Under the pieces are notes generated by a model, which was given only the letters and a program-made list of their open reading frames with translations, was not told the DNA's origin and ran no database searches. The position numbers and the translations under genes are program-made. A stretch of 64,000 nucleotides of DNA from Serilophus lunatus (taxonomy: Eukaryota; Chordata; Aves; Passeriformes; Eurylaimidae): NCBI GenBank assembly GCA_013399895.1, contig VXBA01001826.1:3326236-3390235 (forward strand). Reading direction: 5' to 3'. This document shows, piece after piece, positions 1 through 11,838 of the stretch (its first letter is position 1; each line of letters starts with the position of its first letter).

Positions 1-489
1 GCAGGTTTCATTAGCAGGCTTTCATAGCAAAGCCTGTTGTGACTACAGAGTTGCTTTGTTTAATTTCTGGAGAGTTTTTAAATTTGAGAATTGGCTTAAC
101 TAGAGGAAAAGGTGTTAAAAGAGTAAATGGATTCTAAGAAATAGATTAGATTTAACTCAAAGGTTCTTTCTCTAACCCTGAGGGAGAGCTTAGTTGGGTG
201 GGAAGTGGCACTGGACAGGTGTCCATTTCCCAGTTTGTTCATCAAAGAAAAATCTGGTATTTGCCCATAGTCCAAACTGTACGTGGGAGTAAATGGGATA
301 AGATCCTCTGTTTTGCTGGAAGAATGTCAGGAATGGATAAAATGGGAAACTCAGCAGTGCTGCAGGACATGGGGTAAGCAGGATGCTGTGACCCCACCAA
401 AGGCCAGGCAGGTCCCCAGCAGACACATGGAACCAGCCCTGGCAACTTCATTTGAGGGATTTAAATACACCTTTTATATGATAGTCATG

Positions 490-775
490 TCATAGATTCA
501 TAGATTCATAGATTCATAGAATCACTAAGCTTGGAAAGGACCTCCAAGCTCACTGACTCCAATCTTTGACCAAACATCTCCTTGCCCACTAAACCACATC
601 ATGAAGTGCCACCTTTACTCATTTCTTGAACCCTTCCAAGGATGGTGAATCCACTACTGCCCTGGGCAGCAACTTCCCTGATATCCAACCTGAACTTCCC
701 CTGGTTCAGTTTGAGGCTATTTCCCCTTGTTATTAATTTCTGCTTGGGATAGGGAAACTGAGCCTCTGCACCTTG
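490..775 (-). mobile_element. CR1 LINE fragment, 3' end (type 2)
   Basis: The plus strand opens with a tail of repeated tcatagattcatagat units, then ggaaaggacctccaagctca, then the CR1 3' body read backwards (gaatccactactgccctggg, aacttgccctggttcagtttgaggct-like text). This is the reverse complement of a 5'-truncated CR1. The nonamer tail marks the 3' terminus at position 490. The far edge fades near 775. No coding potential remains. Confidence 0.85.
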
Positions 776-2142
776 TTTAGATATAGACCTCAGCCTAAAC
801 CAAGGCCAGCTGGAGACACTTCGTGGCTGTGTCTACTCCTACAGTCATTTTTCCATGCCTTAAAAAACCTTGGTTTCAGACTCTTAATAAAATATTACAA
901 GCCAAATTCCAAATTTTCCCTGGCCATTTCTCTGCTCAGTAACAGCAGCTCCCATAATTACTGAAGCTGGGAATAGGAGCTGGTTTCTGCCACCCACTTG
1001 TGGATACAAGTGGTTCTTCAGAATAGACAAACAAAAGAATAGAAACAGGGGAGAGGAAACAATTTTTATGATTCATCCCCTATAAGTTGTTATGAGGGCT
1101 GCATGTTAATGGGGTGAGCAGTGCTCGTGCTGAGATGGAAGGAAACACAGATGAGGAGTGAGGGAAGGGGAAGGATGATGAGCACCAGCAATAATTAAAA
1201 ATCCTCTTGGAAAATTTCTGGTGCTCACCAGCCACTGCTGTGCAATGGGAAACAATGAGCTTTCCTAAAGCTGAGATGCTTGGACTAATTGGACACCTTG
1301 CCAGTGAGCCAGAAAGGCTGCCAAAGGAGTGTTCAGCACAGCCCTGGTGTGGCCTGTGAGTTGTAAAAATGTTGTAGAATGGGATTCTGGCAGGATTGGA
1401 AAGGAAGACTTGGATGTTGAGTGTGGAGCTTGGGAAAAGGCTGACAGGAGAGGCAGGAATTGTGCTGGGCATCCTTCAGAAAGGGACCCCACATATGAGC
1501 TGAGCAGGAGCATCCTGCTCTGAAGGGGAGAAAGAGCTTGAATGCTGATGTTTTCTCCAGGTGATTCCTGTTCTGCAAGACTTGGGAATTGAAATTCAGG
1601 CAAGAAGTGAAGTTGTGCAGCAGAAAAGCTGAGTTCAGAGGCTCTGCCTTGCATTGCCCCAGCTCCCAGCTGGAAAATCACACAACTGCCATCACACAGT
1701 GCCAAGAAATGTGGGGAGGAGGGACACAGAGGAGCTGCCTTTGGGCTCTCCATGCCCTGCTGCCAATGCCAGCCCCTCTGACCCTGCTCCAGCCCCCCAA
1801 CCATGGGGAATTCTGTGCTTTGGCAACACAACCTCAGTCTGAGCAAGGCAGATAACACCTGAAAAACGATATTTCCTTGTTGTTCTTTGTGTTTTGAGCT
1901 GGAAACACTGAAGAAGAAAATGAATATATTTAATATGGCAACAGGCTCTTGCTGGGGAAACTCCCTTGGCTTTTGTTGTTGGTTGTTTGTGTGTTGCTTT
2001 TCTTACTCTGGCAGGAAATACACAACAGAAATATGTTCAAGCCAAAATGGAGTATTTTGTCTGTTCAGGCAACTTTTTTAAAAAAAGAGGGCTTTGTTTG
2101 CTTGGGCTTTTCACCTTTGTCTGCTTTTATTCTTAATGGCAA
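776..2142. other. Unique DNA, no gene recognised
   Basis: This stretch is non-repetitive as far as I can see. The minus-strand frame at 1265-1858 (197 codons) overlaps frames on both strands, has no recognisable domain and no convincing splice context, so I treat it as chance. No promoter, CpG cluster or simple repeat stands out. Confidence 0.5.
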
Positions 2143-2250
2143 ATGGATGTGGCTCTTGGGGACACGGTTTAGTGGTGGACTTGGCAGTGTTGGGTTAATG
2201 GTTGGATCCGATGATCTTAGAGGGCATTCCCAGCTGATTCTACATCTCCT
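2143..2250 (+). mobile_element. CR1 LINE fragment, 3' end (type 2), worn
   Basis: The text gacacggtttagtggtggac, ttggcagtgttgggttaatg and ggatccgatgatcttagagg follows the 3' untranslated end of type-2 CR1 copies (gacatggtttagtggtggac in others). The terminal attctatga-type tail has decayed to cagctgattctacatctcc, so the copy is old or has lost its end. Confidence 0.8.
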
Positions 2251-2498
2251 GAGCATCTCAAAGGCTGAAGACACAGGACTTGTAATAAAGAAAGAGTCCT
2301 TGTTGTATGTGCTGTCACACTGACATGGACTGCCCTGATTTTCCAGTCACCAAGTCATTAGGAGAGGATCTGCTCCAGGCCATGGGATATTTTCAATCAC
2401 ATCCACAGAAATCTGGATTCACACAGACAGAAGGGGAATTGGTGAAGCACATTTGGGTTTTTCCCCTGGTCATGAGTCTGTTTTCTCATCCAATTCCT

Positions 2499-2716
2499 GG
2501 GAGTTCTTCCCTGTGAGGGTGGGGAGGCCCTGGCACAGGGTGCCCAGAGAAGCTGTGGCTGCCCCATCCCTGGGAGTGTCCGAGGCCAGGCTGGACAGAG
2601 CTTGGAGCAGCCTGGGATAGTGGAAGGTGTCCCTGCCCATGGCAGGGAGTGGAACCAATGGTCTTTAAGGTCCTTTCCAACCCAAACCATTCTGGGATTC
2701 TGTGATTTATGATTTC
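2499..2716 (+). mobile_element. CR1 LINE fragment, 3' end (type 1)
   Basis: This is a 5'-truncated CR1. It begins within the ORF2 end (gttcttccctgtgagggtgg, gaagctgtggctgccccatc), passes ggtgtccctgcccatggcag and ends in aggtcctttccaacccaaac followed by a cattctgggattctgtga tail. It is close to the other type-1 copies in the window and so relatively young. Confidence 0.92.
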
Positions 2717-3330
2717 TTGTGGGCCCCCAGGGAGGTCTCTGCAGAGCCACCAGTCACAAGGGGGTGCTGCCCTGAGCCAGACAATCTGCCCAGGAGAAGG
2801 AATTCTTCCTGCAGCCAAGGATGCTCAGTGGCACCCGGGGCAGCCAGAAAAGCCTCACACTGATGGAAATACCCTACTCAAGCAGTGATGGCTCCTGAGG
2901 GCAGGGCACATTTTAGTCTTATACAGGTTCCTTTTGGGGACCTTTTAGGGCATAACTTGCCATATAAAAGCCTCTTCTTTGCTGGGACAAATTCCAACCA
3001 AAAACTCTTCTTTCTCCCTACTTCTCCTGCTACCACAATTCCAGAGTGTCCAGTAAGAAGCATTATCTTGGTAGACAGCCCACCCCGAGAGGCAACCACA
3101 GGGACTCCCACAGGCACCAGAGCTGGCCTGAAACAGTGCCATCTCCAGAGAGCTGTTTTTCCAGATGCTTCCCAGAAAGCAGGGAGTTTCTTAAGAGCAG
3201 GAGAAAGTTAATACCCAAAGGTGAAGCTGTGTTTGAGGTGGAAGTGTTGGAGCAGCTGACCCTGCATACATTGCCCAGGTAAATCCCTGGGGAATCTTCT
3301 CCTTTCCCCCTGGTTCCTCCTAAATGGGAG
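2717..3330. other. Unique DNA, no gene recognised
   Basis: I see no repeat, exon or regulatory cluster here. The 108-codon plus frame at 2885-3211 is mirrored by minus frames of similar length and shows no domain, so it is left uncalled. Confidence 0.45.
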
Positions 3331-3682
3331 CCCTGCTAAGCCATGGCCCCAAGTGCCACAACTACATGTCTTTTAAATCTCTCCGGAGATGAGAACTCCA
3401 CCACTTCCCTGAGCAGGCCTTTCCAATGCCTGACCACTCTTTCAGTGAAGGAATCTTCCCCAACATCCAACCTAAACCTGGCCTGGCACAGCTTGAGGCT
3501 GTTTTCTCTCATCCTGTCCCTTGTTCCCTGGGAGCAGAGCCCGACCCCCACCTGGCTCCCCCCTCCTGTCAGGGAGTTGGAGAGAGTGGGAAGGTCCCCC
3601 CTGAGCCTCCTCTTCTCCAGGCTGAGCCCCCCCAGCTCCCTCAGCAATTCCTGGTGCTCCAGTCCCTTCAGCCCCTCCAAGT
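3331..3682 (-). mobile_element. CR1 LINE fragment, internal 3' part (type 2)
   Basis: Read on the minus strand this is the end of CR1 ORF2 and the start of the 3' untranslated region. Plus-strand landmarks are ccatggccccaagtgccaca, cttccctgagcaggcctttc, ttgaggctgttttctctcat and ctcctcttctccaggctgag. The minus frame around 3336-3680 (LGGLSLEKRRLRGDL) matches the conserved CR1 ORF2 C-terminal motif. The 3' tail nonamers are missing, so both ends are lost. Confidence 0.9.
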
Positions 3683-5299
3683 CTTTCTAGTAGGAATTCA
3701 GATAATATCCAGTGCCCACAGCCCAGGTGGAGGCAGAGGGGATGAGAGTTACTGGGTGGGCAGAAAGGACTTGAGGTTGAGCTGCTGCCACTGAAATGCT
3801 CATTCTGCAAAGCAACTGAGAGCCTGAAATGATCCTAAATCTCATTCTGTCACCTACAGGGGATGCAGCCATTTTTTTCATGCCCTTTGGATAAATAGAG
3901 GTTTTCTCTGGAACCTCCAGGATCCTTAATTTTTCACCCATCCTAATAACCATAAAACACAGACAGGAGACTAATAAAATGTCAAAATCTATGTATTTTA
4001 AAATCTGAGAGGACTCTCAAATGTCACTGAAATGTGGAATGAAAAAGGAGATGGGTGAACTGAGCTGTTGCTTGGCTGAAGCCTGTGGTGGTGGCTGGGC
4101 TGTCATCTTTCCACCCCCCCCTTCCCTTGTGGCCAGGCTTCCTGGTATCCTCTGGAAATGGTGATGGAGGTGGAAGATGAGGTGCTTTGGTGTTAAAGGA
4201 GCAGTTCCCTGTCTTGGGGAAGTGAGATGAAGTGAGGCTGCATTTCCTTTGCTGTATCAATCCCAGTTTAATCCAGTTTCCATGGATTAATCTCCCAGTC
4301 TCTGATGGACACAGGTCGTGGGTGAGCATCTTTTTGCCTTCTCCCTGGGCTTCCTCATGAGCTTCATGTACTGCTTTGGTCCAGGTAAATTTAGCTGTCC
4401 TAATAATCCTGTTTTTTGAGATCTTTAATGTAGACTGTCAGCCAATAGGTGCACGAAACATGCAAGTTAACACAGAAAGTCCTGGACTTCTCTCCACCCC
4501 CTTCTCCCATCATAATCTTGTCTGAAAATGCCCATCACAGTGATAACTGGAGCAGAAATGGGAAAGGGTTTTCTCTTCTGGTAAAAATCTCTTCATATTT
4601 CAAAAAAAGAAAAAAAGTGTCCCCATGTCAAATTAGGATGAAAAGTCAAGATTTGTATCTTCTTTTTATTCCTCATTTTTTGGCCAAGCATGCTGTTTTT
4701 GTAAACCATGGGGTTTTATTTTACACAGCAAAGTACAGTTATGGGCTGTCATATGCCCCATATTCACAAACTCCAGATTACCCTGACATTTGATTTCTTC
4801 TTTTGCCTATTGGCTAGTCCAAGCTTAATTATGTTTGGAAACTACAGCCTTTCTCAACTCAGAGTCAAAAAAAATCCTGAAAATCAAAATGGAACATTTT
4901 CACAATGCCTGAAGTTTTCTCTAAAAGTATTTTGCCTGGATTTTTTAAGCCTCATTAAACCCAATCTTCCTTTGTGATTGTTTGTTTGGTCTGAAACTGT
5001 AACTCTGTGAAAAATTCATGACAGGATCTAGTGACAATGACAGGGCGCCCTCTCAGAATGTGACCTCACTGCAACCAGACTTAGGAGAAGATCCCATCAC
5101 CTCTGCTGGTGAAAAGGCTGTTTTTAGAGCACAGGCATTAGGGAATCATTTGAAGTTAGTTCAGTACCATGCACATTGATGAGTTTTCAAACTCAAGCTC
5201 TCTTGCCAGGATAAAGACACACAGATTAATGGGAGGCTGCCTGGGTGTACACACTATTGTTTAAGCTAAAAAATTCCTTGGAGCTCTCCCAGAAATCTG
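3683..5299. other. Unique DNA, no gene recognised
   Basis: AT-rich unique DNA. The plus frame at 4449-4793 has a composition typical of noncoding sequence and no flanking splice signals that fit. No mobile element is recognised. Confidence 0.45.
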
Positions 5300-5569
5300 A
5301 GAGGATGGCATGAAGTCTTTTAATGGCTGGAGCTGTGCCAGGGCAGGGTCAGGCTGGATCTCAGGGAAAGGTTCTTCCCCCAGAGGGTGGGTGGGCACTG
5401 AACAGGCTCCCCAGGGTTTGGGCACGGCCCCAAGGCTGCCAGAGCTCCAGGAGGGTTTGGACAACACTCAGGGACAGGGTGGGATTGTTGGAGTGTCTGT
5501 GCGGGGCCAGGAGTTGAACTTGATGATCCTGTGGATCTGTTCCAGCTCAGGATATCCTGTGATTCTCTC
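5300..5569 (+). mobile_element. CR1 LINE fragment, 3' end (type 3)
   Basis: This belongs to a CR1 group whose 3' end reads gggattgttggagtgtctgt, ggggccaggagttgaacttg and ctcaggatatcctgtgattc. Upstream landmarks are ggctggagctgtgccagggc and gttcttcccccagagggtgg. The minus-strand fragment at 15848 and the plus-strand copy at 58497 are the same type, so this subfamily has at least three clear members here. Confidence 0.9.
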
Positions 5570-6627
5570 GTCTCCACTTCAGGCTGTGACACTCTGGCAA
5601 CAAGGCAGGGGTGATGCTGTCAGAGCCCTCCCTGATTTAGTGATGCAGATGGGGGTGATGGAGGCTCCTGTTTCATCCTGGAGGTGAGGGAACAGTAACA
5701 CAAGGCTCTGCAGGGGTTTGTATCCTGTTTCCACAGGGGGATTCAGCAGCTGTCCCTGCACATCCTACATTCCTGATGTACCCAATGCTCAGTAAGTTGG
5801 ATACAGATCTGGTGCTGAGACATGGGAAAGAGTGACAAGCCCTGAAGTTTCCCCTGACCTCCTCCACAGCCCTGCCCTTGCAAGGACTAGCCAGGACCCC
5901 AGAGACTGAATGTCACCAGTGACAGGCAGACTTTGGTTAATGACTTTAGTGCCAATGCAAAGGTGAAAACAGAGCGAGGCAAAGCTCTCCCATAGAGAAA
6001 TACAACAAAATAAACCTGTCAGAAGGACAGGGTTGTTGTGCACAAAGCCTTCTGATTTTACTGCTCAGGGAAGCCCTCTTCTATAAATACCAAATAAATG
6101 AGTTAGAGGCTAAATAAAACACCCCATATACTCTAGAGTTGAGACCAACAATGCTAAATGACTAAACATTTCCAAAGGAATAACTCTGCCTGGTGTCAAT
6201 TTATGTTAATGTTTTACATGATTGAATCTATTAGAGAAAATAGCCAGTAATAAGAATGCAGATACACCACAAACTAATTGAATCAGAGGCTAACAGGGCT
6301 CTGTCTCTCCTGTTTTTGCCATTGCTGAGCCCCTTGGGATGCAGGCAGCACCACATGGAAGCTCCTCTGTAGTCACCAGTTGTGTTGGTGGTTTGGGATC
6401 AAGGCTCAGTGTCCCCTACTATGTTTTAGGTGTCTCTGCAATTTGTGTTTCCAGTGGGGGGAAGGGATGGGGAGATAGGCAGGGGGAGGGCTGGAGAAAG
6501 CTTGGTAAAGCACGGGAAGCAGGATGAGTTCAATCCAGGGGACAATGCAAAGTGCTCTGATGACAATCGTTGGCCAAGAGGCAGTGAGGACTGACTGCAC
6601 AACTGGACAGAGGGACAAGCAACCTCA
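5570..6627. other. Unique DNA, no gene recognised
   Basis: Nothing recognisable. The part from about 6040 to 6290 is AT-rich with ordinary sequence; no repeat or exon-like frame is supported. Confidence 0.45.
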
Positions 6628-6852
6628 TTTTGAAGGAGAGGAAGTTTAGAATATACATTATGAAGAAATTCTTCCCTGAGAGGCCCTGGCACAGATTGTC
6701 TAGAGAAGCTGTGGCTGCCCCATCACTGGGAGAGTCCAAGGCCAGGTTGGAGCAACCTGGGATAGTGGAAGGTGTTCCTGCCAGAGGGGCTGGAAATGGA
6801 TGGATGGTCTCTAAGGTCCCTTTGTACAAATCATTCTGTGATTCTGTGGTAT
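6628..6852 (+). mobile_element. CR1 LINE fragment, 3' end (type 1)
   Basis: Landmarks in order are gaagaaattcttccctgaga, gaagctgtggctgccccatc, gaggccaggttggagcaacc-like text and a tail of attctgtgattctgtgg. A short deletion removes part of the usual gagggtggggaggccctgg segment. The copy is truncated at the 5' side like most CR1 insertions. Confidence 0.9.
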
Positions 6853-7124
6853 GATTTTAGGGATGTGAAGCAGAGGTTCTGTGAGTGGGGGCTGCAGCGG
6901 CACCAGCCATCTCCAACCCCCTGCATTGCTCCAGCACTGCCTTCATCCCCAGCTGCATCTCCCTGCCACCATTCAAGGTCCCCCCAGACACCATCTTGCC
7001 AGTGACAAGAGCCTGACAGCATCACACTAGTTGTGATTAGAGTCTGACTCCTGCTAAGTACAAGATTTCACAGGTGACATTCCCGGGACACTGTTCTCCT
7101 CATCCCAGGCAGATGAGCCACCAC

Positions 7125-7460
7125 AGGAATTGTGCTTACTCAGTCCAGAGATGTTCTCATGCCACTTTTCGACTTAGCAATGCACATAAACATATTTTAC
7201 ATGTAAACTGGGCAATTAAGAAGGCAAATGTTTTAAAATACGAGGATTTATTGGCGTAAAATTTGCCATCTATCAACACTGCATAAATAGTTTTACATAA
7301 AAAGCCATCTGGAAACAGGTTGTTTATCATATTTATTCAGTTACAACTTGCTGGTTTCGAGTCTGTGCCTACCTCATTAACTGTCAAGACAGTTTGACGT
7401 TGCTGATGAGAGGTGGATGTATCATGTATCTCTACGATGCATGAATATTAACTTGGGCTT
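7125..7460. other. Candidate conserved noncoding element
   Basis: An AT-rich, repeat-free block that keeps several isolated CpG sites (cttttcgactt, atacgagg, ttggcgtaaa, gtttcgagtc, ttgacgttg, ctacgatgc). Methylated CpGs decay quickly in neutral vertebrate DNA, so their survival hints at constraint. A perfect inverted repeat, aactgtc-aa-gacagtt, lies at 7379-7394. No open frame fits. Conservation is inferred, not tested. Confidence 0.35.
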
Positions 7461-7598
7461 TTAGGTAGCTGCACTATTCCAGACAGCTCGGACATGCTCT
7501 GCACTGGAATTCCTCTGTGAGAAGAAAGCAGGCTGTGAAACTGCTCTTTAGACCAGGTCTGGGTGGAAAACATGTGGGCAGGTCTAGGAATGTATTGC

Positions 7599-7666
7599 AC
7601 AGAATCATAGAATATTCTGAGTTGGAAAAGACACACAAGGATCATTAAGTCCAACTCATTTGTCTC
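7599..7666 (-). mobile_element. CR1 LINE fragment, short 3' end (type 3-like)
   Basis: The text cagaatcatagaatattctg, agttggaaaagacacacaag and atcattaagtccaactc is the reverse complement of a CR1 3' terminus. Only about 68 bases remain, which is a severely 5'-truncated insertion. Confidence 0.85.
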
Positions 7667-9252
7667 TCCTGACTTCAGTCCAAGGGTGTAAACATGGGAA
7701 TGCTGGTGGGAATCATTGATTGTGGGCTCTATAAAGTAAGCAGAGGAGCAGACACCCAAACACGGGTTGGAGCATTCTTCTATGTCAAGAACATGCCCAG
7801 CCTTACCTTGCTGTTGTTTTCAGACAGCATTGGGAAAAGGAGCTCATGCTGTACCCTCTGAAGGGGTGCTGAGGTGTCCTCCTGGGCTGGCTGCTCCACG
7901 GGGAAAGCCCAGGCTGCAAACAACTCCCCTGCCTGCCACAGAGCTCAGCCAGCACTTTGGGAGTCAAGAGTATCAAGCCAACAGCCACTGGCTTTTCCTG
8001 ACATTTGCTGTCTCCCTTGCTTTCAGTAATTAGATCCCTGTTTTTAAATGTCAGATCTCACGAGGTGATGCTATTGTATTTAGCACCGTGCCCTTCTCCT
8101 GATTCCAAAACACTTGACAGAGTTACTATAAATAATCCAATAACAAGAGCCAAATAAGTGGTTCCAGTGCAGGGGAGAGGAAGTTAATGCATCTCAGCAT
8201 GGCTTGGAAGGGAGGGGAGGGCTCCAGAACTGCTGAGTGCTGCAGGGGACACGACTGTCCCTTCGCCCAGCAGGGCCAGAGGGGAGAAGGGGACAGGGGA
8301 CAGTGAAATCTGCTCTGTGGCCCAGGCAGATCTGTGAAGCAGGAGGGGAGTTCAGCCACCTGCCAGCTCAGTGGTGCTGCTCAGTGCTCAGTCCTTGGCC
8401 AAGACCTTCAGTCTGTCCTAGTCCAGATTCCTTGGTAAAATGGGGCAATAGTGAGACTCTCTGCCAACCTTCTTTGATTCAGATGTTGGTTTCCAGCTCC
8501 AGCCTGGAACCAGTTGAGCTCCATCCTGGGTGGTTGGTCCCTGCACTGACAGGGACACCAGCCCAGCTCCTCTTGTCCTCTCACAGGTTATCACTTTCTA
8601 AGTGGAGTGACACAAATCCTGCACAGCAGAAGCTGCCTGTAACCCTTCCAAATTCGCATGCCCAAATTATTTGAACCTCGTGGTGCTGCCAGCTGCCAGC
8701 ATTTCCCTGGGCCACAATGTCCAGGGGTCACCTGGCTTGTCCCACATGTGATGAGCCTGTGCACCAGCTGCAGGTCACTTCCAAGAGCCTCCTGGGCCAC
8801 CAGTGAGGTGACCTGCAGAGCAGAGCTGGGGAGCCAGGGACATGAGCAGATGTGGAACAGGAGGAAGTCACCTAGATAGATGCCTCACTGGGTTGTGTGT
8901 TGTCCTTGTAGTGAGGCTCTGAGTACTTTGCAGAGCGCAGAATCACTGACTGGAATTTTGATGCTTGCAGGAAGGTGTTAGCAGCAGGACATGGTCTGTC
9001 AGCTGGCACAGGTACTGGGGAAGTGCATTTCTCACTTTTTTCTTCACCCTATGAGAGATGCTAGGACCTGGTTTGGCAGAGGCAGGTACTCACGACCTCC
9101 TAGCTCTGATGGTCTCAGCCCTCCTGTCTCAACTGGAGAGGTTTGAGGTATGAACCACAGAACCAGAGAGGTTCCATGGGTCCCTATTTCCTGGGCAGGT
9201 CCTTAGGAAGAGCTTCTGGATGTTACTGGATTGTTTTGATTCCCTTGTTTAG
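7667..9252. other. Unique DNA, no gene recognised
   Basis: Unique sequence of mixed composition. Frames at 8237-8674 and elsewhere lack domains and are opposed by frames on the other strand. I see no repeat family or regulatory cluster. Confidence 0.45.
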
Positions 9253-9563
9253 AGAAGCTGAATAATTCCTGTCAGTTCAACAGCAGAATGTACCAAACTG
9301 AGGATGGCTCAGCAACAGGGCAGGATGCACTGAAGGTCCTTTCTTTGAAGGGAGGTAAAGAAGAATGTCAAAATATGGGCTCAGAGCTATTTCAAAGGAG
9401 AGATGCCATTTACAGGCACCGTGGAAGACCAGTTTATCTTCTATCAACAGAGCAAATCCCACCAGAGTACCTCCCACACTATCATGTATCTGAACCCTTC
9501 AGCATGAGGAAGGACATGAATGACATCCCCTTTCCAAGTGAACTGCCTAATGTTGCCTCTCAG
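9253..9563 (+). CDS. Candidate internal exon, protein not recognised
   Basis: A stop-free stretch of 311 bases is bounded by a plausible acceptor (tgattcccttgtttag, polypyrimidine then AG, at 9252) and donor (ctcag|gtagga at 9563/9564). Two bases complete an incoming codon, then 103 codons follow, ending in phase 0. The peptide is hydrophilic and protein-like, with segments such as FQRRDAIYRHRGRP, STEQIPPEYLPHYH and MRKDMNDIPFPSELPN. Past the donor the frame continues to 9764 but becomes low in plausibility (a Cys run). I do not recognise the family. No partner exon was found in the window, so it could equally be a chance frame or the relic of a lost gene. Confidence 0.4.
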
Positions 9564-11231
9564 GTAGGATGGAACCCCAGCAAGAGGCTGGGAGAGGCCC
9601 TGGGTGAGACAGCCCATTCAGCTGTCACCTCCTTTGTGTGCTCATGCACACTAATTAACAAGAACATCCTTGCTCATTCCTTCAGCTCTCCAGCTGTAAT
9701 TCCCAGAGCAGATCCCAGGCAAAGAAAATGGCTCCATCTATTAAACTGCTGCTGTTGTTATTAATCATGTAACAACTCTATCCAGGAACTTTATGGTTGT
9801 CACTGAATCCCATCACACAGCGATGGCTGGGTTGGAATACAGATGACTCCTTCCATGGCACAGCCCAGCCTCTGGAAAAGAGGGATCTTGTCCATCAGCA
9901 GCGGGATGAGACACAACGCTGCTGTACAAACAAGCACTCATGGTGCTGACAGGCAGAAAGCCAGTGGGATACAGACAGCCCACAAATATTAACTACTGCT
10001 CCTCACAGGCAGCTGAGAAGTGGCTTTTGCTTGGCCAGATTCCCAAATCTTTGAAGACTTTAGGAATTTTGCTGGGGTTTTTGCCTTTATTAAAACAACA
10101 CAGCAGTCTCAGGTTGGTGACCTGCTAAACAGGGGATGCAGCTACCAGGTTATAGAGGAGGCTGGAAAAACGCTGAGGGGCTTTGGAGATCTCCCTCTGG
10201 TGCCTGGAGTTGAAATGTTTCTTGTTTCAGAGCAGGAGAAACTTGTAATAATTAAGAAGCAATTAAGTCTTCCCTCACCAAGTGCACCTGAGCCATGGAT
10301 GGTGCAGCAGTAGCAGCACTGCTGTTACCACTTTGAGAATATAAAACATGCTGGTCTAATGACACAAACATCTCAAGGAAGCATTTGTGCTGCAGGTTTC
10401 CTTAAATAACCTTACCAAGTGAAAAATTGTGAATATCCTTAACTTCACTTCCACATAGAGAGGCAGAGGCACAGTGAAAATTAACTGTGGATTTTTAGTG
10501 TCCACATCAGCTTTCCTGGAAATGCCTGATCTCCCTGTGCAGTGCCAGATAATGAAGTAAATGAATTGTGAACTGTATCAGTGGTTAGATCTCAACAATT
10601 AAGCAGAGAGCAGCTAATAGGAGCATTATTTACTGACAGTGTGAACCTTCCCTTTGCATTGTGCTGGTTTTTCTCCACATCTCATTTCCTCTGGGCTACT
10701 TTTTTGTTCTTGTTTATGTGTGTTCAGCAACACAGAAAACAGCCCATAGCATCAGGACAGAGCCAGTAAAGGGCTTGGCAGGGCACCTCTGCTGCAGCCA
10801 CGTCCATCCCCTAGACCTGGGCCAGGCAACAAACCCTCATCAACAAACCCCTGGGGCTCCAGGATGTGGAGAAGCTGCATGAATTCCTAATGTGACATGA
10901 AACCACCAAATCTACCTTCTCCCCCCAAGCTCCTGTGGCTAATAAGGGGCAAGGAGGCAAACACGCCTGACAAACACGCTGCTGACAGCAGTGGAACAGG
11001 AGAAATCACCCAGGGAGCAGGATAATAACCCAGCCAGGAGATAACAGGAAAAGCCTGAGAGCATTCACACAGCTCTGCATAATGTATTTGTCACTGGCTC
11101 CTTCCTCCCTGGGCACTGGGAGACAAACTGGTGTCTCAGGAGCAGGTTGCTGGACAAACTAGGGAGGGGTTTCTGTGACCCTCTGGCCTCCACCAGCTGG
11201 TGAATTGTAAGGAACAGCATGGAATGGGAAT
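9564..11231. other. Unique DNA, no gene recognised
   Basis: I see no repeat family, second exon for the frame just upstream, or regulatory cluster. Composition is ordinary for avian noncoding DNA. Confidence 0.45.
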
Positions 11232-11309
11232 AGCAGGATAGAAGGGGTTGGAATTAGATGATTTTTAAAGCCCCTTCCAGCCCAAAGTATTCTGTGGTTC
11301 TGTGATCCC
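11232..11309 (+). mobile_element. CR1 LINE fragment, 3' terminus (type 1)
   Basis: The text ggggttggaattagatgatt, aagccccttccagcccaaag and a tail of tattctgtggttctgtga marks a short CR1 3' terminus of about 78 bases. The upstream sequence does not look like CR1. Confidence 0.85.
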
Positions 11310-11838
11310 AGAGAGGTCAGCACCACCACGGATCTTTGCCCAGAACTCACTGTCTTCAGGCACCATTGCTGTGGTTTTCCATGGTGGAAGAGGCTCTGGA
11401 AGCCCCTCGAGGCGATGTCTCTGCAGCCTGTTCTGAGCTGTAAGCACAGCACATCTCTAGGAAGAGCAGATTCTAGCACAAGAATTTAAGGCAGAGATTT
11501 GAGAGCTTCAGCCAAGAAAATACCCCAACATTAAGGTCTTTAATCAAATTGATGCTCAGAGCAGCTCCCAATTAACCTTTTCCCTTGGTTATACCAGCAG
11601 GCTCCAGGACACAAGGGGAGTGACAGAGCAGCTCCATGTACAGGGTGAACCAGACACCACAGCACTTTAACCTGTCAGAGCAAATTTATAATTCAATAGC
11701 AGGATTAATAGCATATATCACATTTAAAGTCCTTAATATATGTGGCCAGGCAGATTAGCAGATGAATATAAAATTAGTGCCATAGCACAGCAGGCACAAA
11801 TTATTCAGAGACTCTCCTTCCCTGCACCAGCTGCAGAT
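11310..11838. other. Unique DNA, no gene recognised
   Basis: Unique sequence, turning AT-rich after 11680. Nothing is recognised in it. Confidence 0.4.

Noticed and set aside
1265..1858. 197-codon minus-strand frame
   Set aside because: No recognisable domain, overlapped by frames on the other strand, composition of noncoding DNA and no splice context.
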